Source: CALFMR01 sp035550595 (lineage in GTDB: Bacteria; Acidobacteriota; Vicinamibacteria; Vicinamibacterales; SCN-69-37). From it: a stretch of 64,000 nucleotides of DNA. The stretch is taken from positions 1 through 64,000 of the forward strand of contig DASZOV010000140.1 of the NCBI GenBank assembly GCA_035550595.1, written 5' to 3'. The position numbers and the translations under genes were made by a program. Within the stretch, counting starts at the first letter, position 1. Every line of letters starts with the position of its first letter. Shown one piece after another: positions 8,121-16,654 of the stretch. A model generated the notes under the pieces. It had not been told where the DNA came from. It ran no database searches and saw nothing but the letters and a program-made list of their open reading frames with translations.

Positions 8121-9272
8121 TCACTCAGGAATCGCGTGAGCTGGATACTCGAGCTGCATCGCGACGAAATCACTCGTCGACGCATCGTAACGCGCAGAGA
8201 TCGCCGCCAACGTGTCGTCCAGCGCATGTGCTGGCTGGCGCGTGCCGATGGCCGGAATTTGCGTGTCGGCCGGCCAATCGGCCGTGACGCGGTCCGGCAC
8301 TATCCGCACGCCCGACCGGCTCTCCACCGGCTCGCCCATGGGCGCGAACGTCAATGCGCGCGATCGGTACGTCCGCGACCACGCGTCGGCGACGAGCGCG
8401 AGCGAGACTTCGTCCAGCCCGGGCGTCAGCGCGATCCCGAACTGCTCGCGATTCCAGATGGCCGCCGTGTTGCGAATGGCGGTCCAAGCAAACGTGCGGT
8501 TGAACGTGAACGCGCGGCTGTCGTGTCGCGCATCCCAGTCGGTCATGCCGATGTCGCGGCCGACCGCTTCAGCCGCGGCGCGACCGGCGATGGCTTCAAT
8601 CAACGTCAAGGCCACCGGCATCGACGCCGAAATGCCGGTTGTCGTCGCGACCCGGCCGTCGACCACGATGCGACGATCCGCGACGTACTGCAGCGTCGGA
8701 TGCTTCCGGCGTAACTCCTTCAAGTAGTACCAATGAGTCGTGCCGCGGCGGTCGTCCAGCAGCCCGGCGGCGGCCACGACCTTGGCACCCGCGCAGACGC
8801 CGACGATCATCGCGCCTTTGTCCGCCTGCGTCTTCAACCACGCGAGCACGGCCGGATCGTCGTCGCGGCTCATGGCCGGGACGATGACGTAGTCCGCCCC
8901 ATCCGGATACGCGGCGTCGAAGGCCGCGATCGTCGATGCCGGTTCCACCCGCAGCGCCGGAAAGAGCTGCACGGGCCCGGGCTCGGTGGCGAGCAGCATC
9001 ACGTCGACGACGCCGGAGCGGCGCAGGATGCCGTACGGCATCAAGTAGTCGGTCGCTTCAGTCGCGTCGTTGAGACCGACGACGGCGATCAGCGGACGCT
9101 GGCGTTTGGACGGCTTCAATGCGTCGAGGATCGCGGCAGCTTCTTCGGTTGGGACCGGCGGCGGTACAACATACGCCGGTTTGGGGGGCAGCGACAACAT
9201 CCACGCGCCGGCCGCAACGGCGCAGAGGCCGACGACGCCGACGCCGCTCCACAGCACGACGTGCGATCCCAT
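8121..9272 (-). CDS. DJ-1/PfpI family membrane-anchored protein
   Basis: The 383-residue product has an N-terminal transmembrane or signal segment (residues 5-27), then a DJ-1/PfpI domain with the nucleophile-elbow cysteine in IVGVCAGAKVVAAAGLLD (about 165). GGAGCACGTC before the ATG at 9272 supports this start over 9308. A second half (about 230-380) has no motif I recognise, with a tryptophan-containing stretch TFNRTFAWTAIRN. In related proteins the DJ-1 domain is fused to a regulator, but no helix-turn-helix is visible here. Enzymatic role unknown. Confidence 0.75.
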   Translation of the reverse strand: MGSHVVLWSGVGVVGLCAVAAGAWMLSLPPKPAYVVPPPVPTEEAAAILDALKPSKRQRPLIAVVGLNDATEATDYLMPYGILRRSGVVDVMLLATEPGPVQLFPALRVEPASTIAAFDAAYPDGADYVIVPAMSRDDDPAVLAWLKTQADKGAMIVGVCAGAKVVAAAGLLDDRRGTTHWYYLKELRRKHPTLQYVADRRIVVDGRVATTTGISASMPVALTLIEAIAGRAAAEAVGRDIGMTDWDARHDSRAFTFNRTFAWTAIRNTAAIWNREQFGIALTPGLDEVSLALVADAWSRTYRSRALTFAPMGEPVESRSGVRIVPDRVTADWPADTQIPAIGTRQPAHALDDTLAAISARYDASTSDFVAMQLEYPAHAIPE

Positions 9273-9304
9273 GACGTGCTCCTGAATCAGCACGCCGGCC
9301 CGGA

Positions 9305-9464
9305 TCAACTACGAACGTCGAACGGCGAACTTCGAACAAATGGGGCGCCTTCGGCGCACTTTCAGTTTGGAAACACACTCTCAGCAGCGGGCCTTCAGAG
9401 CCGACAAGACGCGCCGCAGGCGCCTCCTCCGTTCGAACTTCGAAGTTCGAAGTTCACAGTTGAC
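9305..9464. repeat. Inverted pair of module D repeats
   Basis: Two D copies face each other. The right copy reads sense to the gene ending at 9472 on the minus strand (GTCAACTGTGAACTTCGAA, then GAGGCGCCTGCGGCGC). The left copy reads the other way (TCAACTACGAACGTCGAAC, then GGCGCCTTCGGCGC and TTTCAGTTTGGAAAC). This fills almost the whole gap between the DJ-1 gene and the small membrane-protein gene. Confidence 0.7.
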
Positions 9465-9471
9465 GCGCGCT

Positions 9472-9897
9472 TTATCCGACGAACAGCGCGTCTTCCTCGT
9501 CACGCCGCGATCGAGAGGGCCGTCGATCCTGCCACTGGCGCAGTGCGCCGGCGATGGCGCGCACGGCCATCACGACGGCCGCGCCCTGACGGAGCGGACC
9601 GGCGAACGCGTTCTGCAGGATGCCGACGGCCTCGTCGACGCGTTCGGTCGTCGCCGACAGCAGCCGATCCACGCGTTCGACCTGCATCGTCGCCAGGCTC
9701 GTCGCGCGCGCAGCCTCGTCGGCAATCGCGTGCGCTTTCTCGAGCAGCGGCTTCACGTCGCGACGCACGCCGTCGATCGTCGCCGACATCTGCCGCATCA
9801 AGCGCAGTCCCATGACGATGAGCCCGACCTGGATGGCCGCCATCACCACGAGGGCGATGGCCATCACGCCGAGCCAGACCGAGGCCCACTCCGTCAC
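9472..9897 (-). CDS. Small membrane protein with periplasmic or cytoplasmic coiled-coil (DUF948-like)
   Basis: The 141-residue product has one N-terminal membrane helix (about 8-32) followed by a long heptad-like helix (RRDVKPLLEKAHAIADEAARA) and an Arg/Asp-rich tail. This layout resembles DUF948-type general-stress membrane proteins, but the match is by architecture only. The GTG start at 9897 overlaps the stop of the YtxH gene as GTGA, so the two are translationally coupled. The pair follows mlaD, suggesting an envelope role (inference). Confidence 0.7.
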   Translation of the reverse strand: MTEWASVWLGVMAIALVVMAAIQVGLIVMGLRLMRQMSATIDGVRRDVKPLLEKAHAIADEAARATSLATMQVERVDRLLSATTERVDEAVGILQNAFAGPLRQGAAVVMAVRAIAGALRQWQDRRPSRSRRDEEDALFVG

Positions 9898-10163
9898 AGG
9901 GTCTCCTTCCGCACCTGTTCGAACGCCTCACGTCCACGATCGACCGCCGCGCTGACGTTGTCGCGCTGCCGCTCGAAGAACTCGCGGCTGTCGCGCGCGA
10001 GCGCGCTCGCGCGTTCGCGGCCTTCACGCGCGCGGTCCGCCAATCGGCGACGCGTCTCTTCCCCGGCAGCCGGGGCGCAGAGCAGCGCGACGACGGCGCC
10101 CGTCAGGGCACCGAGCGCAAAGGTGACGAGCACCGTTCCTGCAGAGGTTCCGTTGTTGGCCAT
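9894..10163 (-). CDS. YtxH-like gas vesicle/stress membrane protein
   Basis: The 89-residue product has a glycine/alanine-rich membrane segment (about 10-33) ending in LLCAPAAGEETRRRL, the signature transition of YtxH-domain proteins, then a charged amphipathic helix to the end. The ATG at 10163 (MANNGTSAG) fits the family better than an in-frame ATG at 10184. The gene lies 30 bases downstream of mlaD and overlaps the next gene by four bases. YtxH proteins have no defined biochemical activity. Confidence 0.8.
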   Translation of the reverse strand: MANNGTSAGTVLVTFALGALTGAVVALLCAPAAGEETRRRLADRAREGRERASALARDSREFFERQRDNVSAAVDRGREAFEQVRKETL

Positions 10164-10193
10164 GGCTGCTCCTGGCGCGATCACGCGGGGTGA

Positions 10194-11234
10194 TCAGAAA
10201 ATGCTGACCGACACGCGCAAGTACTTCCGGGGATCCTTGCGAATGGCCGCCAGCAGGTCGCGCAACTCGGTTGCCGCGCGATTCATGTTCTCATAAAGCT
10301 GCTGGTCGTGCAGCAGTTGACCGGCCGTGCCTTTGCCCGCGTCCAGGCCGGCGACGAGCTGGTCCACGCGGTCGATCATGCCGTTCAGCCGATCGTACAA
10401 CTGCTGATCGGTGAGCAGCTTGCCCGCCGTCCCTTCGCCCTTGGCCAGCCGGTCGGTGATCTGGTCCATGTGCGACGTCGTCCCGGCAATCGACTTGGCC
10501 ACGGCGTCGTCGTTGACGAGCTTGCCGAGCGCGCCTTCCCCGCGGTTGATGCGGTCGGTGACCTGCTGCAGGTTCTGGAGCGAGCTCTTGAGCGCGGCAT
10601 ACGCGGCCGGATCCTTGACGAGGCCGCCGACCGTCCCCTGCCCTTCGTTGACGGCCTTGGTGACCGCTGCCGCCGACGAAACGAACGCCTGCAGTTCCGT
10701 GTACAACGCATCGTCGGTCACGAGCTTGCCGAGCGTGCCGCGACCGCCGCGAATGTCGGCGATGAGCTGGTTCACCTGATCGAGGCTCGTCGAGGCGGTC
10801 GTCGTGAGGTCGCCGATCGAGCTGCCAGCCTCGCGCACTTTCAGGTACGCCCCGTTGGCCAGCGGCTGGCCGGTCGAGGCCGCGGTGATGTCGACGATTG
10901 GCTCGCCGAGCAGGCTCAACGCGCCGATCTCCGCCACGGCATCGGTCGTGAGCAGAGGCTTGACGTCGTTCGAGACATCGAGGCCGACCTCGATCTGCGG
11001 CCCGGCGAACTCGACGCTCTTGACCGATCCAATTTCTTTTCCGTTGAGCCGCACGACGGCGCCCGGCTTGAGCCCTTGCACGCGGGTGAAGCGCGCCTTG
11101 AGCTCGTAGCGCTGCCACCAGAAGCCGGTGTCGCCGCCCACCGCAAAGACGAGGCCCACGAGCAGGATGACCGCGATGGCCGCCGTGATGCCGACCCGCA
11201 ATTCCGCCCAGGCAATCGATCGTGTTCGTGGCAT
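10194..11234 (-). CDS. mlaD: MlaD/MCE-family lipid-binding protein with five 34-residue repeats
   Basis: Inner-membrane-anchored MCE protein expected to hand phospholipids between MlaFE and periplasmic partners. The 346-residue product has one membrane helix (15-33), the MCE domain (about 42-135, with LKPGAVVRLNGKEIGSV), and a long helical C-terminal part. In that part GxGTxGxL occurs at residues 164, 198, 232, 266 and 300, an exact 34-residue period. A D-x-x-x-Y/A pattern usually follows. It is the third mla gene of the operon; no mlaC or mlaB is visible. Confidence 0.9.
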   Translation of the reverse strand: MPRTRSIAWAELRVGITAAIAVILLVGLVFAVGGDTGFWWQRYELKARFTRVQGLKPGAVVRLNGKEIGSVKSVEFAGPQIEVGLDVSNDVKPLLTTDAVAEIGALSLLGEPIVDITAASTGQPLANGAYLKVREAGSSIGDLTTTASTSLDQVNQLIADIRGGRGTLGKLVTDDALYTELQAFVSSAAAVTKAVNEGQGTVGGLVKDPAAYAALKSSLQNLQQVTDRINRGEGALGKLVNDDAVAKSIAGTTSHMDQITDRLAKGEGTAGKLLTDQQLYDRLNGMIDRVDQLVAGLDAGKGTAGQLLHDQQLYENMNRAATELRDLLAAIRKDPRKYLRVSVSIF

Positions 11235-11263
11235 AGCGTGTAATTTCCCCTGGCGCCCGTCGC

Positions 11264-11399
11264 GTCATCTTTTCTTGCTTGCTCGCGGGGCCCCACCCCC
11301 GCTCGCCCGCTCAGCTCCCTCGCTCGGCTCGGGGCTTCACGGACTTTCTATTGGCGCGCTTCGCCACCCTCGCTACGCTCGGGGGCTCGCGGTGTCATC
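11264..11399. repeat. Module C copy inside the mla operon
   Basis: A 136-base element bounded by GTCATC at 11264 and 11394 fills most of the 174-base gap between mlaF and mlaD. It begins with a T-rich stretch, has a GGGGCCCCACCCCC core and ends GGCTCGCGGT. It is the long form, with the same inner block as the 3408-3539 unit (TTTCTATT; CTCGGGGCTTCACGGAC). Confidence 0.8.
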
Positions 11400-11408
11400 G
11401 TTCTCTAC

Positions 11409-12260
11409 TCAGCTCAAAAACGTCCTGAGATATTCATCAGTCGACGCGCGCAGCTCGCTCGCTTGTCCCTCGAAAGCGATGCGTGCGTTGCGCAGCATCA
11501 GGAACTCGGTTTCGGCGGCCTTGGCCGGCGTGGCCTCGTGGAACGCGAATCCGTCGCTCTCACGCACGGCCTCGTGCGTGGCGATGTAGAACGCGTCGCG
11601 CAACTGGTGCGTGACGACGATCGAGCTGACCTCTTCCAGATCGCGCAGCTTCATGATCTCGTCGTCGATCGTGAGCGCCGTGATCGGATCCAGCCCCGTC
11701 GTCGGCTCGTCGTAGAGCAGGATCGCGGGTCGCGACGTGAGCGCGCGCGCAATCGCGACGCGGCGTCGCTGGCCGCCCGACAGTTCCGAGGGCATCCGCT
11801 CGGCGAACTCCGCGAGCCCGACGTACCCCAGCACTTCCATCACGCGCGCGTCGACCTCCTCGAGCGGCAGCTTCGTCTCTTCGTACAACCGATACCCGAC
11901 GTTCTCGCGCACGGTCAACGAGTCGAAGAGCGCGCCCTCCTGAAAGACCATGCCGAGGTTCGCGCGGATCGCCATCAGCTCGGATTCGTCGAGCGTGTCG
12001 ATCCGCGTGCCGTTGATGAAGATGCGTCCCGAGTCCGGTTTCAACAGGCCGAGGATGAGCCGCAGGATCGTCGACTTGCCCGCGCCGCTCGCGCCGAGCA
12101 CGATCTTCATCCGCCCGGCGCGCAGCTCGAAGCTGACGCGATCGAGAATCACGTTGTCGTCGAAGGCGAGCGACACTTCGTCGAACGCCACGACGACGGC
12201 GTCCTTGGCCTCCGGCGCGCGCGGCGCCGTCAGGACGGCCGCGGGATCCGGCGCCGCCAT
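11409..12260 (-). CDS. mlaF: ABC transporter ATPase of the Mla lipid transport system
   Basis: ATPase subunit that drives phospholipid movement through MlaE. The 283-residue product shows Walker A GASGAGKST (about 58), the ABC signature LSGGQRRRVAIARAL (about 160), Walker B ILLYDEPTTGLD and the H-loop VVTHQ. A 25-residue N-terminal extension precedes the domain. The start at 12260 has GGGAGG upstream. It is separated from mlaE by 45 bases and from mlaD by a repeat-filled 174-base gap. The C-terminal tail (FEGQASELRASTDEYLRTF) is typical of MlaF. Confidence 0.93.
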   Translation of the reverse strand: MAAPDPAAVLTAPRAPEAKDAVVVAFDEVSLAFDDNVILDRVSFELRAGRMKIVLGASGAGKSTILRLILGLLKPDSGRIFINGTRIDTLDESELMAIRANLGMVFQEGALFDSLTVRENVGYRLYEETKLPLEEVDARVMEVLGYVGLAEFAERMPSELSGGQRRRVAIARALTSRPAILLYDEPTTGLDPITALTIDDEIMKLRDLEEVSSIVVTHQLRDAFYIATHEAVRESDGFAFHEATPAKAAETEFLMLRNARIAFEGQASELRASTDEYLRTFLS

Positions 12261-12305
12261 CAGGCCCGTCCTCCCGAATACGCCATCCGCATTGTCCGCC
12301 GGCGA

Positions 12306-13076
12306 TCAGTACAACAGGGCAATCAACACCTTCGTCACGAGAAAGTCAGCCGCGAGCACCGCCACCGACGCGGTCACGACCGCGGCCGTCGTCGCGCGCC
12401 CGACGCCTTGCGTCCCACCTTTGGCGCGCAGACCGACGTGGCAGCCAATCGACACGAGCATGAAGCCGAGGATGAACGGCTTGACGAGCCCCATCCACAC
12501 GTCGTCGATGTACAACCCTTCGAAGACGTTGCTCCAATACACGCTGCCGGCCACCTGCAACTGCGTCGTCGAGATGATGAGGCCGCCGATGATGCCGACC
12601 GCGTCGCTGACAATCGTCAGCACCGGCACCATGAGCGTGCCGGCGACGACGCGCGGCACGACGAGCTTGCGGACCGGGTCCGTGCCGAGCGCGCGCAACG
12701 CCGCGATCTGCTCGGTGACGACCATCGATCCGAGTTCCGCGGCAATGCCAGACCCCACGCGGCCCGTGACCATGAGCGCCGTGAGCACGGGCCCAAGCTC
12801 CTTCACCATCGACGCCCCGACGAGCCGGCCGACGACCGACCGCGCGCCGAACTGGTCGAGCGTCATCCCCGATTGGAGTGCAAGCACCATGCCCGTGAAC
12901 AGACCCGTCAGGACGACGACCGTGAGCGAGCCGATGCCGATGACGTCGAACTGCTCGACCATGTCTCGCGCATAAATCGGCCGCGTCACGAGCCCACGTG
13001 CCACCTGGCCGATGAGCCGGCAGTACTCCTGTATCTCGAGGAGCGCGTGCTTCAGCGCGGCGCTGAGTCGAGCCAT
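12306..13076 (-). CDS. mlaE: MlaE-family lipid ABC permease
   Basis: Integral membrane permease of the MlaFEDB-type transporter. The 256-residue product has the usual length and about five to six membrane helices. Conserved stretches include TGMVLALQSGMTLDQFGA, VVTEQIAALRALGTDPV and the C-terminal GVGRATTAAVV. It follows uvrB after six bases, so the mla genes probably share the uvrB transcript. Confidence 0.93.
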   Translation of the reverse strand: MARLSAALKHALLEIQEYCRLIGQVARGLVTRPIYARDMVEQFDVIGIGSLTVVVLTGLFTGMVLALQSGMTLDQFGARSVVGRLVGASMVKELGPVLTALMVTGRVGSGIAAELGSMVVTEQIAALRALGTDPVRKLVVPRVVAGTLMVPVLTIVSDAVGIIGGLIISTTQLQVAGSVYWSNVFEGLYIDDVWMGLVKPFILGFMLVSIGCHVGLRAKGGTQGVGRATTAAVVTASVAVLAADFLVTKVLIALLY

Positions 13077-13082
13077 GACGAG

Positions 13083-15101
13083 TTACGCCGCCCCCACGTT
13101 GGGCTCGGGCCGATCGGGGCTGCGCAGCCGGCGCAGCCGATCGCGCACGGCCGCCGCTCGCTCGAACTCGAGGTTGGCCGCCGCCTCGCGCATTTCGGTC
13201 TCGAGTCGGGCAATCGCCGCGGCCAACTCGCCCTCAGTCCGATACTGTTCGCGCTCGTCGGGCACGGTTGCCACGGTCACGTAGTCGCGCTCGTACACGC
13301 TCTTCAGCACGTCGTCGATGTTCTTGACGATCGACGCCGGCGTGATGTGATGGACGCGGTTGTATTCCTCCTGCGCCGCGCGCCGGCGATTCGTCTCGGC
13401 GATCGCGCTGCGCATCGAATCCGTCATCGCATCGGCGTACAGAATCGCGCGGCCATTGACGTTGCGCGCGGCACGACCGACCGTCTGGATGAGCGACCCG
13501 GCCGACCGCAGGAATCCTTCTTTGTCGGCATCGAGAATCGCGACGAGCGACACTTCCGGCAAGTCCAGGCCCTCGCGCAGCAGGTTGATGCCGATGAGCA
13601 CGTCGAACGTGCCGAGCCGCAAGTCGCGCAGGATCTGCACGCGCTCGAGCGTGTCGATGTCCGAGTGCAGATAGCGCACGCGTACACCGAGCTCCTGGTA
13701 GTACTGCGCCAGGTCCTCGGCCATGCGCTTGGTCAACGTCGTCACGAGCACGCGTTCGCCGCGCGCGGCAACGGTGCGGATCTCGCCGAGCAGGTCGTCG
13801 ACCTGTCCGCGGACGGGCCGGATGTCGAGCGGCGGATCGACCAGCCCGGTCGGCCGGATGATCTGTTCGACGATGACACCGCCGGCCTGTTTGAGCTCGT
13901 AGGCGCCGGGAGTCGCGCTCACATAGACGAGCTGGCCGACGCGCCCTTCCCACTCGGCGAAGCTCAATGGCCGGTTGTCGAGCGCCGACGGCAGGCGGAA
14001 CCCGTACTCGACGAGCACTTCCTTCCGCGACCGATCCCCGTGGTACATGCCACGCACCTGCGGCACGGTCTGATGGCTCTCGTCGACGATGATGACGGCG
14101 TCCTCGGGCAGGTAGTCGAGGAGCGTCGGCGGCGGCTCGCCCGGCGCGCGACCCGACAGATGCCGTGAGTAGTTCTCGATGCCGTGGCAGTAGCCGATCT
14201 CTTTCATCATCTCGAGATCGAACATCGTTCGCTGGTGCAGGCGCTGCGCCTCGAGCACGCGGCCCGCGCCCTCGAGGTCGGCCACGCGGCCGGCGAGCTC
14301 CGCCTTGATCGACTCGACCGCCTGGTTCGTGCGCGCGCGCGGCAGCACGAAGTGCGACTTGGGATAGACCGAAATCTGCTGATGCCGCCGGACCTCGCGG
14401 CCGGTGATCGGATCGAACGACAGCAACTCGTCGATCTCGTCGCCGAAGAACCCGATGCGCAGCGCCACGTCGTCGTACGACGGATAGACCTCGACGATGT
14501 CGCCGCGGACGCGGAAGGTGCCGCGGGCGAGCTCGTGGTCGTTGCGCTCGTACTGGATCTCGACGAGCTTGCGGAGCACCTGGTCGCGCTCGATGCGCGC
14601 GCCGCGCTCAAGGGCGAGGATGAGGCCGTAGTAGGCCTCCGGCGAACCGAGGCCGTAGATGCACGACACGCTCGCGACGATCACGACGTCGCGGCGCTCG
14701 AAGAGCGAGCGGGTCGCCGACAAGCGCAGCCGGTCGATCTCGTCGTTGATGATCGCTTCCTTCTCGATGTACGAGTCGGTCGCCGGCATGTAGGCTTCCG
14801 GCTGGTAGTAGTCGTAGTAGCTGACGAAGAACTCGACCGCGTTGTGCGGGAAGAAGCGGCGGAACTCCTGGTAGAGCTGCGCGGCCAGGGTCTTGTTGTG
14901 GACCATGACCAGTGCCGGCCGGTTCACGCGCGCGAGCACCTGCGCCATCGTGAACGTCTTGCCCGACCCGGTGACGCCCAGGAGCACCTGCGCCTTGTCG
15001 CCGCGATCGAGGCCCTCGACGAGCTGATCGATGGCGCGCGGCTGGTCGCCCTTGAGTTCGAAGTCGGTCTCGAGCGTGAAGCGATCGGGTCGAAACGGCA
15101 C
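13083..15101 (-). CDS. uvrB: Excinuclease ABC subunit B
   Basis: DNA helicase-like damage-verification subunit of nucleotide excision repair. The 672-residue product has full length. Walker A GVTGSGKT is near residue 40, the DNA-inserting beta-hairpin YYDYYQPEAYMP near 95, helicase motif DESHQT near 340, GINLLREGLDLPEV near 505, and the C-terminal UVR domain (ETEMREAAANLEFERAA) binds UvrC. The start is GTG at 15101. No properly spaced Shine-Dalgarno is present, but TAGCAT lies eight bases upstream, so a leaderless message is possible. Confidence 0.97.
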   Translation of the reverse strand: MPFRPDRFTLETDFELKGDQPRAIDQLVEGLDRGDKAQVLLGVTGSGKTFTMAQVLARVNRPALVMVHNKTLAAQLYQEFRRFFPHNAVEFFVSYYDYYQPEAYMPATDSYIEKEAIINDEIDRLRLSATRSLFERRDVVIVASVSCIYGLGSPEAYYGLILALERGARIERDQVLRKLVEIQYERNDHELARGTFRVRGDIVEVYPSYDDVALRIGFFGDEIDELLSFDPITGREVRRHQQISVYPKSHFVLPRARTNQAVESIKAELAGRVADLEGAGRVLEAQRLHQRTMFDLEMMKEIGYCHGIENYSRHLSGRAPGEPPPTLLDYLPEDAVIIVDESHQTVPQVRGMYHGDRSRKEVLVEYGFRLPSALDNRPLSFAEWEGRVGQLVYVSATPGAYELKQAGGVIVEQIIRPTGLVDPPLDIRPVRGQVDDLLGEIRTVAARGERVLVTTLTKRMAEDLAQYYQELGVRVRYLHSDIDTLERVQILRDLRLGTFDVLIGINLLREGLDLPEVSLVAILDADKEGFLRSAGSLIQTVGRAARNVNGRAILYADAMTDSMRSAIAETNRRRAAQEEYNRVHHITPASIVKNIDDVLKSVYERDYVTVATVPDEREQYRTEGELAAAIARLETEMREAAANLEFERAAAVRDRLRRLRSPDRPEPNVGAA

Positions 15102-15109
15102 TCACCCTG

Positions 15110-15115
15110 ATGCTA
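15110..15115 (-). promoter_or_regulatory. Possible leaderless -10 of uvrB
   Basis: TAGCAT on the minus strand, eight bases before the GTG of uvrB. Transcription would start at or next to the start codon. The evidence is spacing and the lack of a usable ribosome-binding site. Confidence 0.35.
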
Positions 15116-15172
15116 CTACGAGGGTGCGGGCGCGCCCGCCGGCGCGGGGCGGCCGGACGCCGCGTCTTCCCG

Positions 15173-15178
15173 TATAAT
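15173..15178 (+). promoter_or_regulatory. Consensus -10 element placed for a leaderless mRNA
   Basis: A perfect TATAAT ends eight bases before the GTG start at 15187, so the expected transcription start coincides with the start codon. No TTGACA-like -35 is visible, and no ribosome-binding site fits in the intervening CAGAGATC. Confidence 0.65.
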
Positions 15179-15186
15179 CAGAGATC

Positions 15187-16650
15187 GTGCGTGCGCTGGC
15201 CGTCTGTCAGGACGAGCTGGTCATCCGAACGCTCCATCGGGTGCTCGCCGGGACTTTCGACGTCGACTTCCTCGTCGAGAGCCGCCCGCTGGCCCGCCGG
15301 CTGGTCGACGACGGAGTGCCAGCCACCGCCGCGGATCCGCGGCGGGTCGATTCCTACCTCCGCGCGGATCTCACGCCCAACACGTGTGTGATCGTCGAGG
15401 ACAACGGCCGCCGTGGCCTGAAGAAGGTCCTCGGCGCCATCCGCGACGCCGGCGGCAGCCTGCTCTACCTCCTGCACGTCGGCGACCCGCCCGCACGCAA
15501 GGTCCAGGAAGAGCTTCGCGCCGTCGTCCCCGAGATCACGCACCTCGACCTGGCGGAGCTGCTGTCGCCGACGCTCACGACCGAGCTCGGCCGGTCGCTC
15601 ACCCGCGCGCGCGTCCAGCAGTACCAGCGCTACTTCGCCGACGCGGATCGCGTGTTGATCCTGCTGCACAACGAGCCGGATCCCGACGCGCTCGCCGCGG
15701 GCCTCGCGCTCCGCAACGTGCTCCGGCGGACGCGCACGACGGCCATCATCGGCGCGCTGCAGGGCGTCACGCGACCCGAGAACCTGCGGATGGCCGACCT
15801 GCTCGACATCCAGATCGAGACGCTCACGCCCGCCGACTTCGCGGGCTTCGATCGCATCGCGACCGTCGACGTCCAGCCGCACTACTTCAGCGGCCTGCTG
15901 CCGCGCGTGGACCTCGTCGTCGATCACCATCCGGAGCAGCCGGGCTACACGGCCGTCTTCAAGGACATCCGCGCCGACTACGGGTCGACCTGCACGATCC
16001 TCACCGAGCACCTGCGCGCGATCGACATCAACATCTCGGAACGCACGGCGACCGCGATGCTCTACGCGATCAAGTCGGACACGCTGTTCTTCGCGCGCCA
16101 GACCAACCGCGTGGACCTCGACGCGTTCTCGTATCTCTATCCGCTCGCCGATCCGGCACTCATCCGCAAGATGGAAGGATCGGAGATCACGCTCGAGCGG
16201 CTCGAGCACGTGACGCGCGCGCTCGCCACGAGCCGGCTGCGCAACCGCGTGTTGTCGGCGTTCCTCGGCGAGACGTCGCGTGAGGACTTCATCCCCTACA
16301 CGGCCGACTTCCTGCTGCAGGTCGAGAACGTCAAGTGGACGATGGTCTCGGGCATCGTCGGCGGCCAGTTCATCCTGAGCGTGCGTAACCTCGGTTATTC
16401 GCGCAACGCGGGCGAGTTCGTGAAGGTGAACTTCGGCGACATCGGCAGCGCCGGCGGCCATCGCGCGATGGCCAAGGCGGTCGTGCCCATCGATCGCTTC
16501 CGCGGCAAGTTCGGCGACCTGTCGGGCGTCGGCATCGCGGCCCGCATCGGCGAGCTGGCCGAGCAGTTCCTCAGCGACGGTCCCGATCGCGACAAAGACA
16601 AGGACAAGGACAAAGATCGCGACGGGAAAGAGAAAGCCGTTCGCTCCTGA
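15187..16650 (+). CDS. TrkA-N/DHH-DHHA1 phosphoesterase (NrnA-like)
   Basis: The 487-residue product has an N-terminal Rossmann-like part (1-125, similar to TrkA-N/RCK domains), then a DHH phosphoesterase domain and a DHHA1 domain. Metal-binding motifs seen are NEPDPDALAAG (about 158), DHHP (about 243) and the substrate-binding GGHRAMA (about 425). Relatives degrade nano-RNA, pAp or cyclic dinucleotide products; the substrate here is not known. The tail (about 462-478) is a run of Lys-Asp dipeptides encoded by a six-base repeat. The gene converges with the patatin-like gene with only four bases between the stops. Confidence 0.85.
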   Translation: MRALAVCQDELVIRTLHRVLAGTFDVDFLVESRPLARRLVDDGVPATAADPRRVDSYLRADLTPNTCVIVEDNGRRGLKKVLGAIRDAGGSLLYLLHVGDPPARKVQEELRAVVPEITHLDLAELLSPTLTTELGRSLTRARVQQYQRYFADADRVLILLHNEPDPDALAAGLALRNVLRRTRTTAIIGALQGVTRPENLRMADLLDIQIETLTPADFAGFDRIATVDVQPHYFSGLLPRVDLVVDHHPEQPGYTAVFKDIRADYGSTCTILTEHLRAIDINISERTATAMLYAIKSDTLFFARQTNRVDLDAFSYLYPLADPALIRKMEGSEITLERLEHVTRALATSRLRNRVLSAFLGETSREDFIPYTADFLLQVENVKWTMVSGIVGGQFILSVRNLGYSRNAGEFVKVNFGDIGSAGGHRAMAKAVVPIDRFRGKFGDLSGVGIAARIGELAEQFLSDGPDRDKDKDKDKDRDGKEKAVRS

Positions 16651-16654
16651 CGCG

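Noticed and set aside
11463..14168. A 901-codon open frame on the plus strand
   Set aside because: It is antisense to mlaF, mlaE and uvrB, all with clear motifs. Long antisense frames are expected in GC-rich coding DNA, and the translation is Arg/His/Asp-rich with no domain.
16560..16650. Phase-variable tract
   Set aside because: The repeat unit is six bases, so slippage keeps the frame and would not switch the gene off.
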